The notes under the pieces were generated by a model, which made no database searches, was not told where the DNA came from, and was given only the letters and a program-made list of their open reading frames with translations. Position numbers and translations under genes: made by a program. A DNA stretch of 64,000 nt from Gadus chalcogrammus (Eukaryota; Chordata; Actinopteri; Gadiformes; Gadidae), in contig NC_079413.1 in assembly GCF_026213295.1 (NCBI RefSeq), positions 15,055,657-15,119,656 on the forward strand, written 5' to 3'. Numbering within the stretch: position 1 is the stretch's first letter; every line of letters begins with the position of its first letter. Below, piece by piece: positions 47,113 through 58,887 of the stretch.

Positions 47113-48650
47113 CTAACCCAGATTTTGACTGTGACTTGCATATTGGAAGCAGTTTGGACCTCCAAAGAAATTGCTTTTTGTAGCTCAATATTGCTTTTAA
47201 AATGTGCTTTTTATAGCTCAATGTTCACCTTTACAATTAATTAAGTAAGATATAAAATGCAACATTTGTACTTGGTTGTGGTTTGGTCAAATGCTGGTAC
47301 ATCAATAAGACTAAACATTTTGTGCCCAAGTACTGAAAAGTTGACCTACCTCCTCGGTATAACCTACTAAGAGCCCATTCTGTGATTAAACCATAGGTAG
47401 CACATCCTGTCAGGTAGGTGGCTTAAGAACAGTATGGGGTAATCGTAGGCCAATATTTCAGAACACTAACAAACACTGACAAACCTGGTTTAGGAGCAGA
47501 ACCGAAATCATGTTCTGTCATCACCACCGAGGCTGCGATCTCCGCCATCGGCTCTCACAGGGCAGCGGTTGCTCCAGAGGAAGGGCTGGGTGAACGTCAT
47601 GGCCTAAGCGAGTTGATGCTCTTTTATAAACAGACCCCCTTCTTGGCAGTCCCCAGTTGTATGGCGACACATTAGTGCCATAATTCACTAATGTGATAAA
47701 AGATGCATTCGGGCGTATTATATTATTCCACACGCGTAGATATTAACTGCGAGCGCGCAAATGATCTCTGCGCGCGCAAAACAGCCTCTCGCACGCGCAA
47801 ATTACCTGGTTTGTACATCCCGGGTCCCGTAGGCACCTCTATATCTACTCCTCACCACTGGATGTCGCCCTCTTTCGTTTGTGAGAAAACTATTCTATTA
47901 ACTGTCTCTCTGGTATCAGATCATGTATTATCTGTCTCTCTGGATTTAAGGAAAAATAACATTAAGTATCTCGAGCACTCAAATAAAATACACTGACTAC
48001 TGAATCCAGCACAGCAATAACATCACTGTATTTATCCGTATGTATTTATCATCATATGGCTGCACCATATGGTTCTGCCATTGCACACTTAGTGGCGAAT
48101 TGAAATATTGGCGTGCCTCTCAGGATCTGCACGGAGCTCCTGGACCAGATTGTGGCATATCCCCTGTTCTTGTCTCCTTTCATTGATGGGGTGCACCCAA
48201 ACCCTTCGTCTTCTCCTTGCCCGCCATCTAATTACCACCATCTTTTCAGTGATTTAGTCTTGACCACGTCCATGCAGGGGTGGATGAACCAGACATACCA
48301 CGTTACCATGCAGGAACCAAGATGCAGCAGTACCAAAGAGTATCTGAATATCTTAGGCATCTGGAGCCGCACATATAAAAACAGATTACCCAACAAAAGT
48401 AAATCGACTAAGGAGGTTCCGTTGTCTGTTTTGCTTCCTGCTCTCTAATTTGAATTGTATTTCAAATGCGTATTTCAATTTTAAAGCACCATCTTCTCTC
48501 AAAACCTCAAACTCTAGCTTTTATAGGCATGGTGTTTTATTTACAATATTGATGGAATATCCCTGAACGGATATTCGGGTTATAGCAGCAAAGTACATTT
48601 GTGTTCACATGTATATACACCATAGATAGTTTATAAAAGGTATATACTTT
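47113..48650. other. gene-free stretch
   Basis: No exon is supported. A small cluster of 'gcgcgcaaa/cacgcgcaaa' words lies at 47752-47803. Confidence 0.45.
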
Positions 48651-49617
48651 ATTTGTATCAGTGGCGGCTGGTGGTTTTTAAAGTGAGGGAGGAAGGACTG
48701 CGCGCTTGGTTGCCATTGGCCTGTTTGCACTGTTGGTGTATGGTGGCATAAGAATGTGAGACTCAAGTTGTTTCAGGGTGTTTTGGTGAACTACAAAATA
48801 GCAGGGAGAGAGTTATGTGAATAAAATGTATACAAAGCCACCAGTGGCAACACCGTAATTTAAGAAGGAAAGGATGCAAAGCATATTAGTCAAATCAGGC
48901 CTACTATTGATTTGTAAAAGTAAATAGAAAAATCTGGGCCTATCATTGGGCCTATTATTGCCCTCACTGACTGAAGTTATTTAGCTATGTTTATTTTCAG
49001 TTACAATTGTTTTAAGAAAAGACTCAAGAACCAAAGTGATGCCATTTAAAATGCATCATGCTCTGAATCATTCACTAACACCCTTTCCACAATATCAAAC
49101 AGAGCGGTCAGAGTAACAAACTAGTAAAAGAACAAGAACATTTTTTCAAAACTATTTACATGGGCTGTAAGCCTAACTATTCAGATTGAGGGACTTCATT
49201 TATAGATCAGGTCAATCCTCCTTGCTGTTTGCGTTGCGAAGACAACATCAGTGAAACCATGAACAGCCCACGTTGGAGATTTGCTATTATTCAGAAGCAA
49301 ACAAGGCCAGCAATAAAGTCGATTGCTTGTAATGCTACCAGTAAGCCATGCGTACCTAGCAAACCATGTAGCACTTACAACACTGACGTTGCCATTACTT
49401 CTGGTGACCTTGATTTTGGGAAGTGGTCTACCTCTTTCTTTGGTCGCTTACTTAGCACTGTAACTGAATGAATGGAATGATTTTTGTAATAAGACGTTAA
49501 CAATGTCCTCCGTTTCCAATGTTTCCATTGTTCATTTAGGATCTCGCTATCGCAGATTTCACTTGCTCTGCGTCTCGACTGAGCACCGCGGCAATGCAGA
49601 CCGGGTTTGTTATCGAT

Positions 49618-49726
49618 AGCGTTGCCAGATTGGGCAGATTTCCCGCCCAAAGATAATTGTCCCAGCCTAACATGGTTAAAAGTAGCCCAATTGGGTGGGA
49701 AATCGGACGAATCTGGCAACACTGCT
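49618..49726. mobile_element. short hAT-type MITE (about 109 bp) nested in the foldback element
   Basis: The left end 'gcgttgccagattgggcaga' continues into 'tttcccgcccaa'. The right end 'ttgggtgggaaatcggacga' continues into 'atctggcaacactg'. They form an almost complete hairpin. The CAGTGTTGCCAGATTGGG end is common in vertebrate hAT MITEs. Confidence 0.65.
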
Positions 49727-49866
49727 CAACGTCCAGGGATCCTGCTTATTGGTTCATAGCGCAGACGGATAGATTTTTGCGCGAATCAGACCCCTTAAGA
49801 TCCCACCCACTCAGAGGAGGATTTTCCTCCTCTCTCCCATTGAAACCCATGTTATCCACTGGCCGC

Positions 49867-50458
49867 TGTCATGCCAAATTTGTACCGGCTGCCAAATTTG
49901 TACCGGGCGCGTCATCCATACGTAATCCATTCCAAACCTGCATGGCAGCAGATGATCGCGTCGTCCGTTGCCGGGCAGGTTTCAAAAAACATTCGCGCTC
50001 ATGTTGCCAAAGAGGAAATAACATAATACAGTTAACGGATCGCTAGATAATGTAATGTTTTGTTGGGTTCCTTAATAAACACATGATGTATCTTGGAACA
50101 GACATCAACATGCAGCGCGCCAATCCAACTGCGCATGCTCCGTGTGACGGTCTAATAACTGATGTTGATATCATGACAGATTACACTTGTTTTTACTTTA
50201 TATTTGTATTGTATTTAATTGTTTAATCAAATTTAGCAAGTAAACTGAGTGTTTAAAGCAGGTCATGGACGAAATAGCACAATACAGATAACGGATCGCT
50301 AGATAGAAGGTTCGCGAATGTTCACGTCATTCGACGCGATTGTCCGTTGCCAGGCAACGGACGAAGCGATCATCTGTTGCCAGGCAGATTTGGAGTGGAT
50401 TACGTATGGATGACGCGCCCGGTACAAATTTGGCAGCCGGTACAAATTTGGCATGACA
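49867..50458. mobile_element. nested element with about 170-bp TIRs
   Basis: It starts TGTCATGCCAAATTTGTACC and ends with the inverse. Inside each arm the word 'gccaaatttgtaccgg' occurs twice in tandem, followed by 'gcgcgtcatccatacgtaat' and 'tccgttgcc'. The 4-bp CCGC at 49863-49866 and 50459-50462 may be a target duplication. Superfamily unknown. Confidence 0.7.
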
Positions 50459-50935
50459 CCGCCAGTACTTTCGGGGAAATGAATGGGAGTCAACGGCGGA
50501 GGGAGGACATTCCTCCCTGAAGTAATTGTCAATAGGCGATAGGGGGTGCTAATGTCATATTTAATGGCATTAATTCATTACAATAGTCTGGGAAATCTAC
50601 ATTTTTTATTCTCAACAATGTTAGGGAGGATATTCCTCCCTCTCCTCAATGGAGAAGCCTCCAGTGATTTGTATAAAGGTAAAGTGCATAAAGTTCCCAA
50701 TTAAAGGTGGTTAATGTGCAAGGGTGGATGAAAAAACTAGCTTTTTTAATCATTATTTGTCCCCAACTGTGAACACGATGGAAAAGTAACAAAGGACTAT
50801 GAACAAATGTGTACGCATTCCAATAAATGCAAACAAAATGTATATAATGGGAAAAATGGAACAAAGAACCGGTTGAGCGTAGATATTATTGCCTCACATT
50901 AACTCATTCATACGCAACAGCTAGTTCATAGGGAG

Positions 50936-51053
50936 CAGATAGGGTTAGGTGTTTTGCCCAGTGACATCTTGACACTCGGCTAGCAGGATTCAGGGATCGA
51001 TCAAGCAACCCTCTGTTTAACAACCCGCTCTACGGCCTGAGCCATATTGCCTG
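50936..51053 (-). repeat. tRNA-like SINE fragment
   Basis: The words 'ggttaggtgttttgcccagt', 'ggctagcaggattcagggat' and 'ctctacggcctgagccat' resemble the tRNA-related block of widespread fish SINEs in reverse orientation. The B-box-like and A-box-like segments are diverged. Confidence 0.4.
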
Positions 51054-51131
51054 GAAAGTATAAACATGAGGCTCAACCTGTGCACTCAATAAACTGTTGG
51101 ATGGACGATGTATATACGTTGCAAACCATTA

Positions 51132-51481
51132 CCCTGCGTTCACACCAAAAGATGCAAAAAGTTGACGCGCGTCGTGATCCCATTCAAAGTGAATGTAGAG
51201 ACGCGTTGCTGCTTTGCTGCCGAGAAAACGGGCAGCAAAACTTGATTTGCGGCGCGTCAAAATCTGATTTGCGGCACGGCATGCCCGTGCCCGGCAGCGG
51301 GCACGGGCGAAGGGCGCGTTCACGTATTTTGCGGCGTGTCAAATGCTGCTCGAGTTGAAATATTTCAACTTTTGACGCGCGTCAAAAGTTTGGCGCGCCG
51401 CAAAACTTGATTTGACGCGCCGCAAAACTCAGGCGTCAACGCGTTCGGGCAGCAAATGCATCTTTTGGTGTGAACGCAGGG
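51132..51481. mobile_element. 350-bp MITE with TTA target duplication
   Basis: It starts CCCTGCGTTCACACCAAAAG and ends with the exact complement (CTTTTGGTGTGAACGCAGGG). TTA flanks both sides (51129-51131 and 51482-51484). The inside contains several 'ttgacgcgcgtc' and 'gcggcgcgtcaaa' words in both orientations. The TTA duplication points to PIF-Harbinger; the assignment is tentative. Confidence 0.75.
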
Positions 51482-51862
51482 TTATGATTAACATCTAAAA
51501 TTAGACGTTTTGATCTTTGAAAAAGTGTATGTCCGATTATTAGGTGTCCAATGCAAAATGTTAAAGTTTCCGACACCCAATTAGAATGTATATTATAAGT
51601 TTCCAATAGAATCATTTACACCATTTAGTTTGATGTTATATGAGTGTGGCCATAGTTACACCCTTAGGGGTGCAGTAAAGGAATGTATGAGATGTAGGAA
51701 AAATTTTCAAGTTTCTATCATGGTGTCACAAAGTAAATTCCAGGCGGGAAATTTCCAATTAACAAGACATTGAAGTGTTCAAAGGTCTCTGCACTCCTCT
51801 CTTGTACCGCCACGCTCTAGTGGCACTATGAATGGTCAGCACAGACAACACTGAGATTCCCT

Positions 51863-51980
51863 TCATGGCCCCGGGTGCATTATCTTGACGTGGTACAGCA
51901 GATTGCTACTACTACTGCACTGAAAAGTAGAATCACACAATTTACATTTGGTGGGAGTAGTGTGCCAGATGGATGAAGTC
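51863..51980 (-). pseudogene. BED-type zinc finger fragment
   Basis: On the - strand the sequence reads WHTTPTKCKLCDSTFQ then SNLLYHVKIMHP, a C-x2-C...H-x4-H BED finger as found at the N terminus of hAT transposases and ZBED proteins. No transposase body follows. A retrovirus insertion begins 70 bp away. Confidence 0.5.
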
Positions 51981-52049
51981 CTCGTGCATGCTCCCACACA
52001 GGACCTCCATGATGACCGCCTGCTCACGCTTCTAGAATGTCTAGAACTG

Positions 52050-52679
52050 TGTTGGGCAAAATAACCTGCTGAGCACATCACATGTACATTATAAATATAG
52101 CTAACTCCCACCCTAGCTTGAGGAGCACAACACATGGCAGTCACGTTACAATATAGTCAAACTTTTAACACATAACACACACATGATAACATAGTCAGGT
52201 CGAGGCCAGAGCTAAGGCCCCATTTCTCCGCCAGGCAAATGGTAAACACTCAGACAATGCACTGTTTCATCCTCAGAACGGGAGGGCCACAAACAGGAGA
52301 CTCTTTGAGGCGCTCCCCCATCAGGAAGAACACGAGAAGATACACTAGGGCCTGAGAGCCAAGGTCACGCAAAGACACACAGAACCACATACGTCTCAAA
52401 CGCACACACCTCACCAAGAGGAAGATACAGCATAAAACTGTATCACACAGACACTTCTCCCCTCTTCTTCTGAAGCAGACCTTCCACGGAGGCGAAGCTC
52501 TGGACGAACCATCAGCGCTGATTAGGGACTTAGACATATTCGATTTCTCACGCTTTATGACTCTGTATAACCGTTGCCACTTTACTTAATAAATCCAAGG
52601 TCCTCGTGCCGACAGACTTTATTACCTCTCCGTCTCATTTCATCTGGTCCAGTAACTAGACAGACCGTTTTTCCCAACA
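52050..52679 (+). mobile_element. endogenous retrovirus 5' LTR
   Basis: This 630-bp repeat starts TGTTGGGC and ends CCCAACA. It is preceded by the 4-bp target duplication ACTG (52046-52049). It contains a TATAAATA near its start (52090) and a polyadenylation signal AATAAA at 52588-52593. I see no difference from the 3' LTR. A 95-codon antisense frame in both LTRs is not considered a gene. Confidence 0.95.
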
Positions 52680-52682
52680 ATT

Positions 52683-52702
52683 TGGTGACCTCCGACGTGA
52701 TT
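52683..52702 (+). promoter_or_regulatory. retroviral primer-binding site, tRNA-Trp type
   Basis: Three bases after the LTR, TGGTGACCTCCGACGTGATT matches the complement of the vertebrate tRNA-Trp 3' end except for one inserted T. A tRNA-Trp primer is also used by avian alpharetroviruses. Confidence 0.65.
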
Positions 52703-53028
52703 TTTTCTGAATTGAACACGCAACTGGGAAACGAGAGACGGAGAGCGGCACGACCTCGGGACCCCGGAGCACCGGACCGATTCCTGCAGTCTCACCTCGC
52801 GTACGCCCAACAAAAGGTAGGCAGAACCTGTTGATAAAATCCAAATTCTGCATAGTTATATAGGAACCACATTAGGAGGTGAGACTGTGAGAGCGGTTCG
52901 CTACGGGATATCTCGTGGGGACGAATAGAGTTACATTCCAGCATTGCCCCATAAACCCAATTGACCCTGAACGCGTGACACATCGAATATCGGCTCGTTG
53001 CATGGTGAAAGAATACCCTCGAGACCAT

Positions 53029-53640
53029 AGGGCCTATAAGAATCGGTCATAGTGATACAAGACTACCGATGGCCGAATAATGTATGCCTGGGCCAAGAAT
53101 GGAACCCGGAGGGATGCCTGGGCCGCGGGTGGAACCCAGAGGGAATGAGAAGAAAAAACTAGGGCCTATAAGAATCGGTCATAGTGATACAAGACTACCG
53201 ATGGCCTAGTAATAAATGCCTGGGCCAAGAATGGAACCCGGAGGGATGCCTGGGCCGCGGGTGGAACCCAGAGGGAATGAGAAGAAAGAGAAGGGCCTAT
53301 AAGAATCGGTCATAGTGATACAAGACTACGGATGGCCGTGTAATGGATGCCTGGGCCAAGAGTGGAGCCCAGAGGGATGCCTGGGCCGCGGGTGGAACCC
53401 AGAGGGAAAGAGAAGGGCCTATAAGAATCGGTCATAGTGATTCAAGACTACCGATGGCCAAGTATTGAATGTGTATTAAATAATTCTATGTGGTAATAAA
53501 TGCCTGGGCCGCGGGTGGAACCCAGAGGAAATGAGAAGAAACTAGGCTCGTTGCATGGTGAATGAAATACCCTCGAGACCCTAGGGCCTATAAGAATCGG
53601 TCATAGTGATACAAGACTACCGATGGCCAAGTAATGAATG
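53029..53640 (+). repeat. leader minisatellite of the retrovirus, five units
   Basis: Units beginning 'ggcctataagaatcggtcat' start at about 53031, 53163, 53294, 53416 and 53585. Each continues 'gactac(c/g)gatggcc', and most carry 'gcctgggcc' and 'ggaaccc(a/g)gaggg' words. Unit spacing is 122-169 bp. Confidence 0.85.
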
Positions 53641-53739
53641 TGTATTAAATAATTCTATGTGGTAAGAAGGTTAGAGTCCCTTTGCAGAGGAAACCGTATG
53701 CCTGGGGCACGAGTGACACACAGAGAGACAGTGTGTGTA

Positions 53740-54135
53740 TGCGTGAGAGAGGCTGTGTGTGTGTGTGTAAGAGGCCCAGAGAGATTGAGACGGAGAGACT
53801 GTGTGTGTGTGTGTGTGTGTAAGAGGCCCAGAGAGATTGAGACGGAGAGACTGTGTGTGTGTGTGTGTGAGAGGCCCAGAGAGAGAGAGAGAAGAGAACG
53901 AGCGTATTTGTGGGCCGGCGAAATATAGAAATAAATCAATCAATGATAACCCGGCTATGTGTGCAACGCTTACCTGCTTTGTTATGCCCAACGCTATTTT
54001 GCCGTGTCTGATTAGTGTGGGTGCGGGACACAGAACGAGAGGTCCGTTGATATGTTTCTGTGTGTGCGTCTGCGGGAGACAGAACGAGAGGTCCGTTGAT
54101 ATGTTTCTGTGTGTGCGTTTGGAGGAGACAGAATG
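53740..54135 (+). repeat. second set of leader tandem repeats
   Basis: Three units of 'aagaggcccagagagattga' (or a close variant) followed by 'gacggagagactgtgtgtgt' lie at about 53768-53890. Two to three units of 'gacagaacgagaggtccgtt' + 'gatatgtttctgtgtgtgcg' follow at about 54028-54140. Both contain short GT microsatellites. Confidence 0.8.
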
Positions 54136-54139
54136 AGAA

Positions 54140-56480
54140 AGGTCTGTTTAGGTGTGTGTGTGAGAGGGAGCGAGAGAGATAGCAAGGAGAGATAGCAAGG
54201 AGAGCTAAAGTCGAAGGACGATCGAGAGGGACCATTTTCCCTCTAGACAGTTGGAGGTAGCGATAGAGTGCGTGTTTTTCTAACAATGAACGGTTGTTTC
54301 AGGACCACGAGAAGGGGCTCTGTATGGTTTTCAGGCCCAGAGTGTAATCCCCTTTCCCATATGTGTAGTCCTCCCATTTGAGGTCCCCGTCCACCATATT
54401 TGAAGTCCTCTACTCCACCTCATGTTGTAGTTCCCCTCCCTAAAATTGTATGGAAGTTAGAACCTGTGAGGGTGTTTTGGTTCGGCCTGACGAGGCCTGT
54501 ACCAATTTCGGTGGTCAGCTTCTAGTTTTGTGTATATAGAAATTTGGAAAGGGGGAGCAGTATTAAGTTATATATAATAAAGTGAAAAGTTATTTGTGAA
54601 TGAAGGGACAGAAGGATCTTTTTGTGTGTGAGAGATAGTTATTAGGCCTTGTTCCATGATGGAGAGTTGAGGATGTTGCATTCCAGGCTTATCTGTTAAC
54701 GGTCCTAGCTGCTGCTTGACCCTGAGGGGAGTGAGGAAGGGTGAGAGAGAGAGAACACATTTCCCCCCCCATTTGTCGAGCTACACCATTCAGGCAGTAC
54801 AGAGAGACACACTAACACACAGTACAGAGAAAGGAAATAGAGTGTGTTCAACTGAAAGCGTGTGGTGGCCATACGCCATAAAACACCACATATCCAAGGA
54901 ATGCAGGTAGAGCTCTGTTGAGTTTTCAGGCTTTGATAAATTTGTAGTTCCCTGTCTGCCATGTTTGAAGTTCCTTGTAGTCTCTGTCCATAGGTTTCAC
55001 CTGAAAAACCCCTCTGCTGGCCGAGAAAAGGAACTACCCATGGTATCTCTCACACCCAGCCCCCAGAGCACACTCGCTTTCAAGGCGTTATGGCTGCACC
55101 CAACGTGGGAGGGAGACACAGAGAGAGAGAGAGAAGCCACATTCCACCCTTATCTGTTGTCTTGCACCAAACAGCACCCCGTACTGAGGAGGGAGAGAGA
55201 GCGTGTTCTCCCGAAGGAGGGAGAGAGAAACAGGGAGACACACAGTGGATATTCACATTATGGCTAATTTGTTTTAGTTTTAGTTTTGTTTTTTGTCTTC
55301 CTAGGACAACAGTTATCATTCATGATGATGAACATCGAAGTTCATGAGGAGGTTATAAGGACAATAACGTTGATACTTTAATGGGACAACAGTGATGCTA
55401 ATCTAATGCAATTGGACTAAAGAAGGTGTTTCTATTAACTAAGTGATTCATATTATTTTCACACAGGAAAGAATAATTGAATAAATATGGATATGATAAA
55501 GATGAGGATAATAATTAAAAAAAAATATATATACATAAAGTAAAAACGTAATCTTGATAAACTGTACAGGTAGGACTACACCTATTAAAATATGGGGTGT
55601 ATCTCTTTGGTCAAGGATGACAGGTGGATTGATGCCACATCTGCTGGGAAGGGATCCTACATGCTATGTTGTCAAATTGGATTCGGAAGTAGTGGGTTTA
55701 CCTTTCAAATGCCACTACTGCTGCTGCAACACTTTAATAATTTTAACTCTGATAAATGACTTTTTGTTTTATAGTTTCCCTGAGGAGTATTCATTACGCA
55801 CACACATTTGGCTGCATAGGGCAGTTGGGGCTGAAGACTCTGTCTCCATCCCTCCACTTTGCGATCTATACCACCATATGGGTGGGGATTGATTGTATCC
55901 CAGGTATGGCATCCTGCAGCGAGCCAGTATGGAAGGCTGGTTAGCCAACGACGGGTAAGATCCCACCTTGACACCCGGGACGACCTAAGGCAGGCACAGT
56001 CACGATTACTTGGCAGAGTCGCTGTGGGCATTGGCTTACTTGATCATGAAGTCACGAGCTGCAACAATCATAGGAAGTGCCGGGTGGGGTGTAAGGTGGA
56101 GGAGGAACAGGGGTCAGATATGTCAGCTCTGGCAGCAGAGGTGGTCTTGGAACGGGGCATGTCGCGTTTTATTTTATTTTATTTTATTTTACCTTTGTGG
56201 TATAGAAGCCCACTAACACATGTACGTTTTTCGGTTTAGTGCATGACTTTGGAACAGCGTGGTTTCAGGCGGCTGATGGTAAACCCACCCATATTGGGCT
56301 TTGGTTTTGGACATACTGGTTTCGATTTCCCTTCCCAAAAGATTGGCTTTAATTTGCTGATGGTTAAGGTTAGACGTTTCGACGTTGGTTGCACCAACGG
56401 CGTTCTTAGATTTGCTTATCATTTAATGTGCATGGTTTTGACCATTGCGCAAGGGGGGAGGTATTGAGGAGAATTAAAAA
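54140..56480 (+). other. unassigned retroviral interior
   Basis: GA-rich sequence to about 55250, then AT-rich sequence. Several open frames of 60-126 codons overlap each other at 55554-56239, but none shows a retroviral motif I can name. A (TTTTA)n run lies at 56168-56190. Confidence 0.4.
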
Positions 56481-56487
56481 AAAAAAA

Positions 56488-56532
<45 letters not shown>

Positions 56533-56533
56533 T
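56488..56533. repeat. (AAT)n microsatellite
   Basis: A trinucleotide run following an oligo-A stretch, inside the retrovirus interior. Confidence 0.9.
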
Positions 56534-56639
56534 AGAAAACAAGGTTTTTCTTCACCATACTTGCAAACAATGATTGACATCCAGCTAAATGAGTGTGAAA
56601 TACAGTGTTCAACAGATGGGTAGAAGCAGTCCCATCAAA

Positions 56640-57030
56640 AGACCAAAGTGCGACTACAGTAATCAAGTTTCTGACTGGAGAAGTCAAGGCAAGGTTTGGA
56701 CTTCCGTCAGAAATAAGCTCAGACAAAACGTTTATTCAGAGAACACTCAAACAAGTGATTCAACATTTGCATGTCAAATAAAGACTAGATTACGCCCCAA
56801 TCCTCAACCACAAGGTATGGTGGAAAGAGTGAATGGGACGCTCAAGACAAAAATTAACAACATTTGTGCAGGCACTAAATTGAATTGATGCACTACCACT
56901 GACACTAATGAGTTATCGCATGAAAACTAACAGAACGACGCATCTAACCCCGCATGAAATGCTTAAGGGTCGACCCATGCCTTCACTTAACATTCAAGGG
57001 TCCCAAAAGGGACTTCCATTAGAATAATTA
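56640..57030 (+). pseudogene. retroviral integrase fragment, frameshifted
   Basis: The segment NPQPQGMVERVNGTLKTK near 56800-56860 is the part of the integrase core that carries its last catalytic Glu. Upstream and downstream pieces of the same domain and of the C-terminal region are visible in other frames, so at least two indels and a stop have broken it. The rest of pol is absent. Similarity is to gamma/epsilon-type retroviruses (inference). Confidence 0.7.
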
Positions 57031-57276
57031 GAAATAGGATTAAGGAAAATATGTTTGAACATCTAACTGTTGTACATAAGTTTGTAATTCCAGCAAGAGG
57101 AACACAAAGTTCCAGGGCCAGAGGAGGAGCCAGATGCAGACACGCCCGGAGCCGACCAACTACCCAAGGATGATGCAATCAGATTTCGGCAGGGTTTGAA
57201 TCAGTCCTGTTTTGGTGGTCCACTATTAACAAAAATGTTGTTTGGATAAATAGTATATACTATAATCAGCAACGTT

Positions 57277-57516
57277 TTGTCAATTTTTCCACGGATAAGG
57301 TCAAGGGACTATATAGATATAGATATGCTATTGGCAGAGCAAGGAGGGGTGTGTGGGATGATAAAGACGACATGTTGTACTTTTATCCCCAATAACACAG
57401 CACCGGATGGGTCGGTGGCCAGGGTGCTGGCAGGGTTACAGTCCCTCAGATTAGATTTGGCAGAGAGAATTCCGGCATTAATGACCCCTTCACAGGATGG
57501 ATGGAGAGCCCAATGA
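57277..57516 (+). pseudogene. retroviral Env transmembrane-subunit fragment
   Basis: An 80-codon frame contains a CX6CC motif (CGMIKTTCC) followed by IPNNTAPDGS. This is the disulfide-loop signature of the TM subunit in gamma-type Env proteins. The surface subunit, fusion peptide and membrane anchor are not recognisable, so only a fragment remains. Confidence 0.75.
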
Positions 57517-57539
57517 GCGATGGGCGCTACAGGTGCAGC

Positions 57540-58880
57540 AGGTGCCATCCAAGCTTACCTGGGGATCGAGAGTTTGGACGAGGGACCACCAGAGGGGCCC
57601 GACCTGATCCGGCTGGAGAACATGGAACAGACCCCTGCCCCACTGTCCAAGAGCCCCCCACGCAATGCAGCGCGCCAATACATGAAGATCACCTGACCCC
57701 CCCCCCCCACCCACCCCCCCTCCCTTCCCCATCCCAGCCACTACAAGCAAACCCCACCACCACACCCCCCTCCCCCCCGCCTGTGACGTACTAGTAACCT
57801 CTCCAGGTGGGCTGCCCCATTCCCGTCCCCGCCAACGGCACCACCCCCCTCCCACCTGATGCACCCACGTCGCCCGGACCAGGGATCTGCGTTCCGGCAC
57901 CAGGGGCTGCGGCCCGTTCCCTTAAGGCTTGAGGGCGCCCCTGGCTGTATTCGCTTCTGTACGCTTCACTGTTTTTAGCCGCTCCCATATCTATGCCCGC
58001 GTCTACGCAACCGACGCCGGGAACGCAAATGTTGTTGTTTATATCGCTGTCCCACTAGATGGAGCTCGGGGATACACACGGGCGAGATTCCAGGGGCCTT
58101 GATTGCCCGTTTATCAGATGAGGTCCTGAGCGCAGTTGAATAAAAGGGTCTAATGCTCAGGTGGCGCCTTGCGACCACCTGCCCGTGATGACGCTCAGGA
58201 CTATTCCGTGGTTTCAGTTGTTCCCGTGCCCCGGGCCTACCCTGGATACCCCATGCGTGTGATTGCTTATTGTTACACGACCAGTTAACTCCTCCTCACA
58301 TCCTTAGTGTGTGGTCATCTGGGGATGGGTTGAGGGGGATTGCCATTCGTTATCCACCTCATATCTTTCTATTATTATTACTATTATTTAGGGACACGTT
58401 TCATGGTTGCATTTCTTTCCTGTGATTGTTATTGTGTAGTATTTGTGTGATTGTTGCATTTTTGTTTATTGTTTACTGTTTGTTTTATTGTTGCATTTCG
58501 TTGTTATTATTAGGGTTTGGTGTTAGCTTTGTTGTTGGTTGTTGTTGTTTTTTGGTATCGTTTGATATTTGTTTTTTGTATTATGGTTTGCTTGTGGTAT
58601 GTTTTCGTGTATTATCTGCTGCCAGTATTGTTGGTATTGCTGCTCGCGATGTACGGCCGGGGTGGATGCCACCCCCTAGGTGGGGTGTGTATGGCATACC
58701 CATGTCTGAAGCATGGGTGGCGTTTCTCCCACGTGGTTCCCCATACACCCGGTCCAGCGAGTTGTTTTAGTCCCATGCTCATGGTTGTTTGTTTTTATGA
58801 TTGTTTTGCCTTCTTTCTGTTACTTCTAAAAGTGTTATAATGATAGTCCCGCGCTGGAGTCCTATCCCTCGTATCCCTAA
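57540..58880 (+). other. unassigned 3' interior of the retrovirus
   Basis: C-rich (57697-57850), then T-rich sequence. Frames through these tracts (Pro-rich on one strand, Gly-rich on the other) reflect base composition. No accessory gene is recognised. Confidence 0.45.
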
Positions 58881-58887
58881 TGAGTAA

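Larger units (their letters stand above)
48659..50666. mobile_element. hAT-type foldback element, 2008 bp, with exact 8-bp target duplication
   Basis: The ends are CAGTGGCGGCTGGTGG and the inverted GAGAAGCCTCCAGTG. ATTTGTAT flanks both sides (48651-48658 and 50667-50674), an exact 8-bp duplication as made by hAT transposases. 'gagggaggaa' near the left end and 'ttcctccctctcc' near the right extend the inverted match. No transposase is encoded. Two smaller inverted-repeat elements lie inside it. Confidence 0.85.

Noticed and set aside
52250..52537. 95-codon antisense frame, duplicated at 59118-59405
   Set aside because: It lies wholly within the LTRs, antisense to the retrovirus, and resembles no known protein; its duplication only reflects the two LTRs.
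57490..57900. 136-codon Gly/Trp-rich - strand frame and Pro-rich + strand counterpart
   Set aside because: Both are produced by the C-rich tracts in the retroviral interior.
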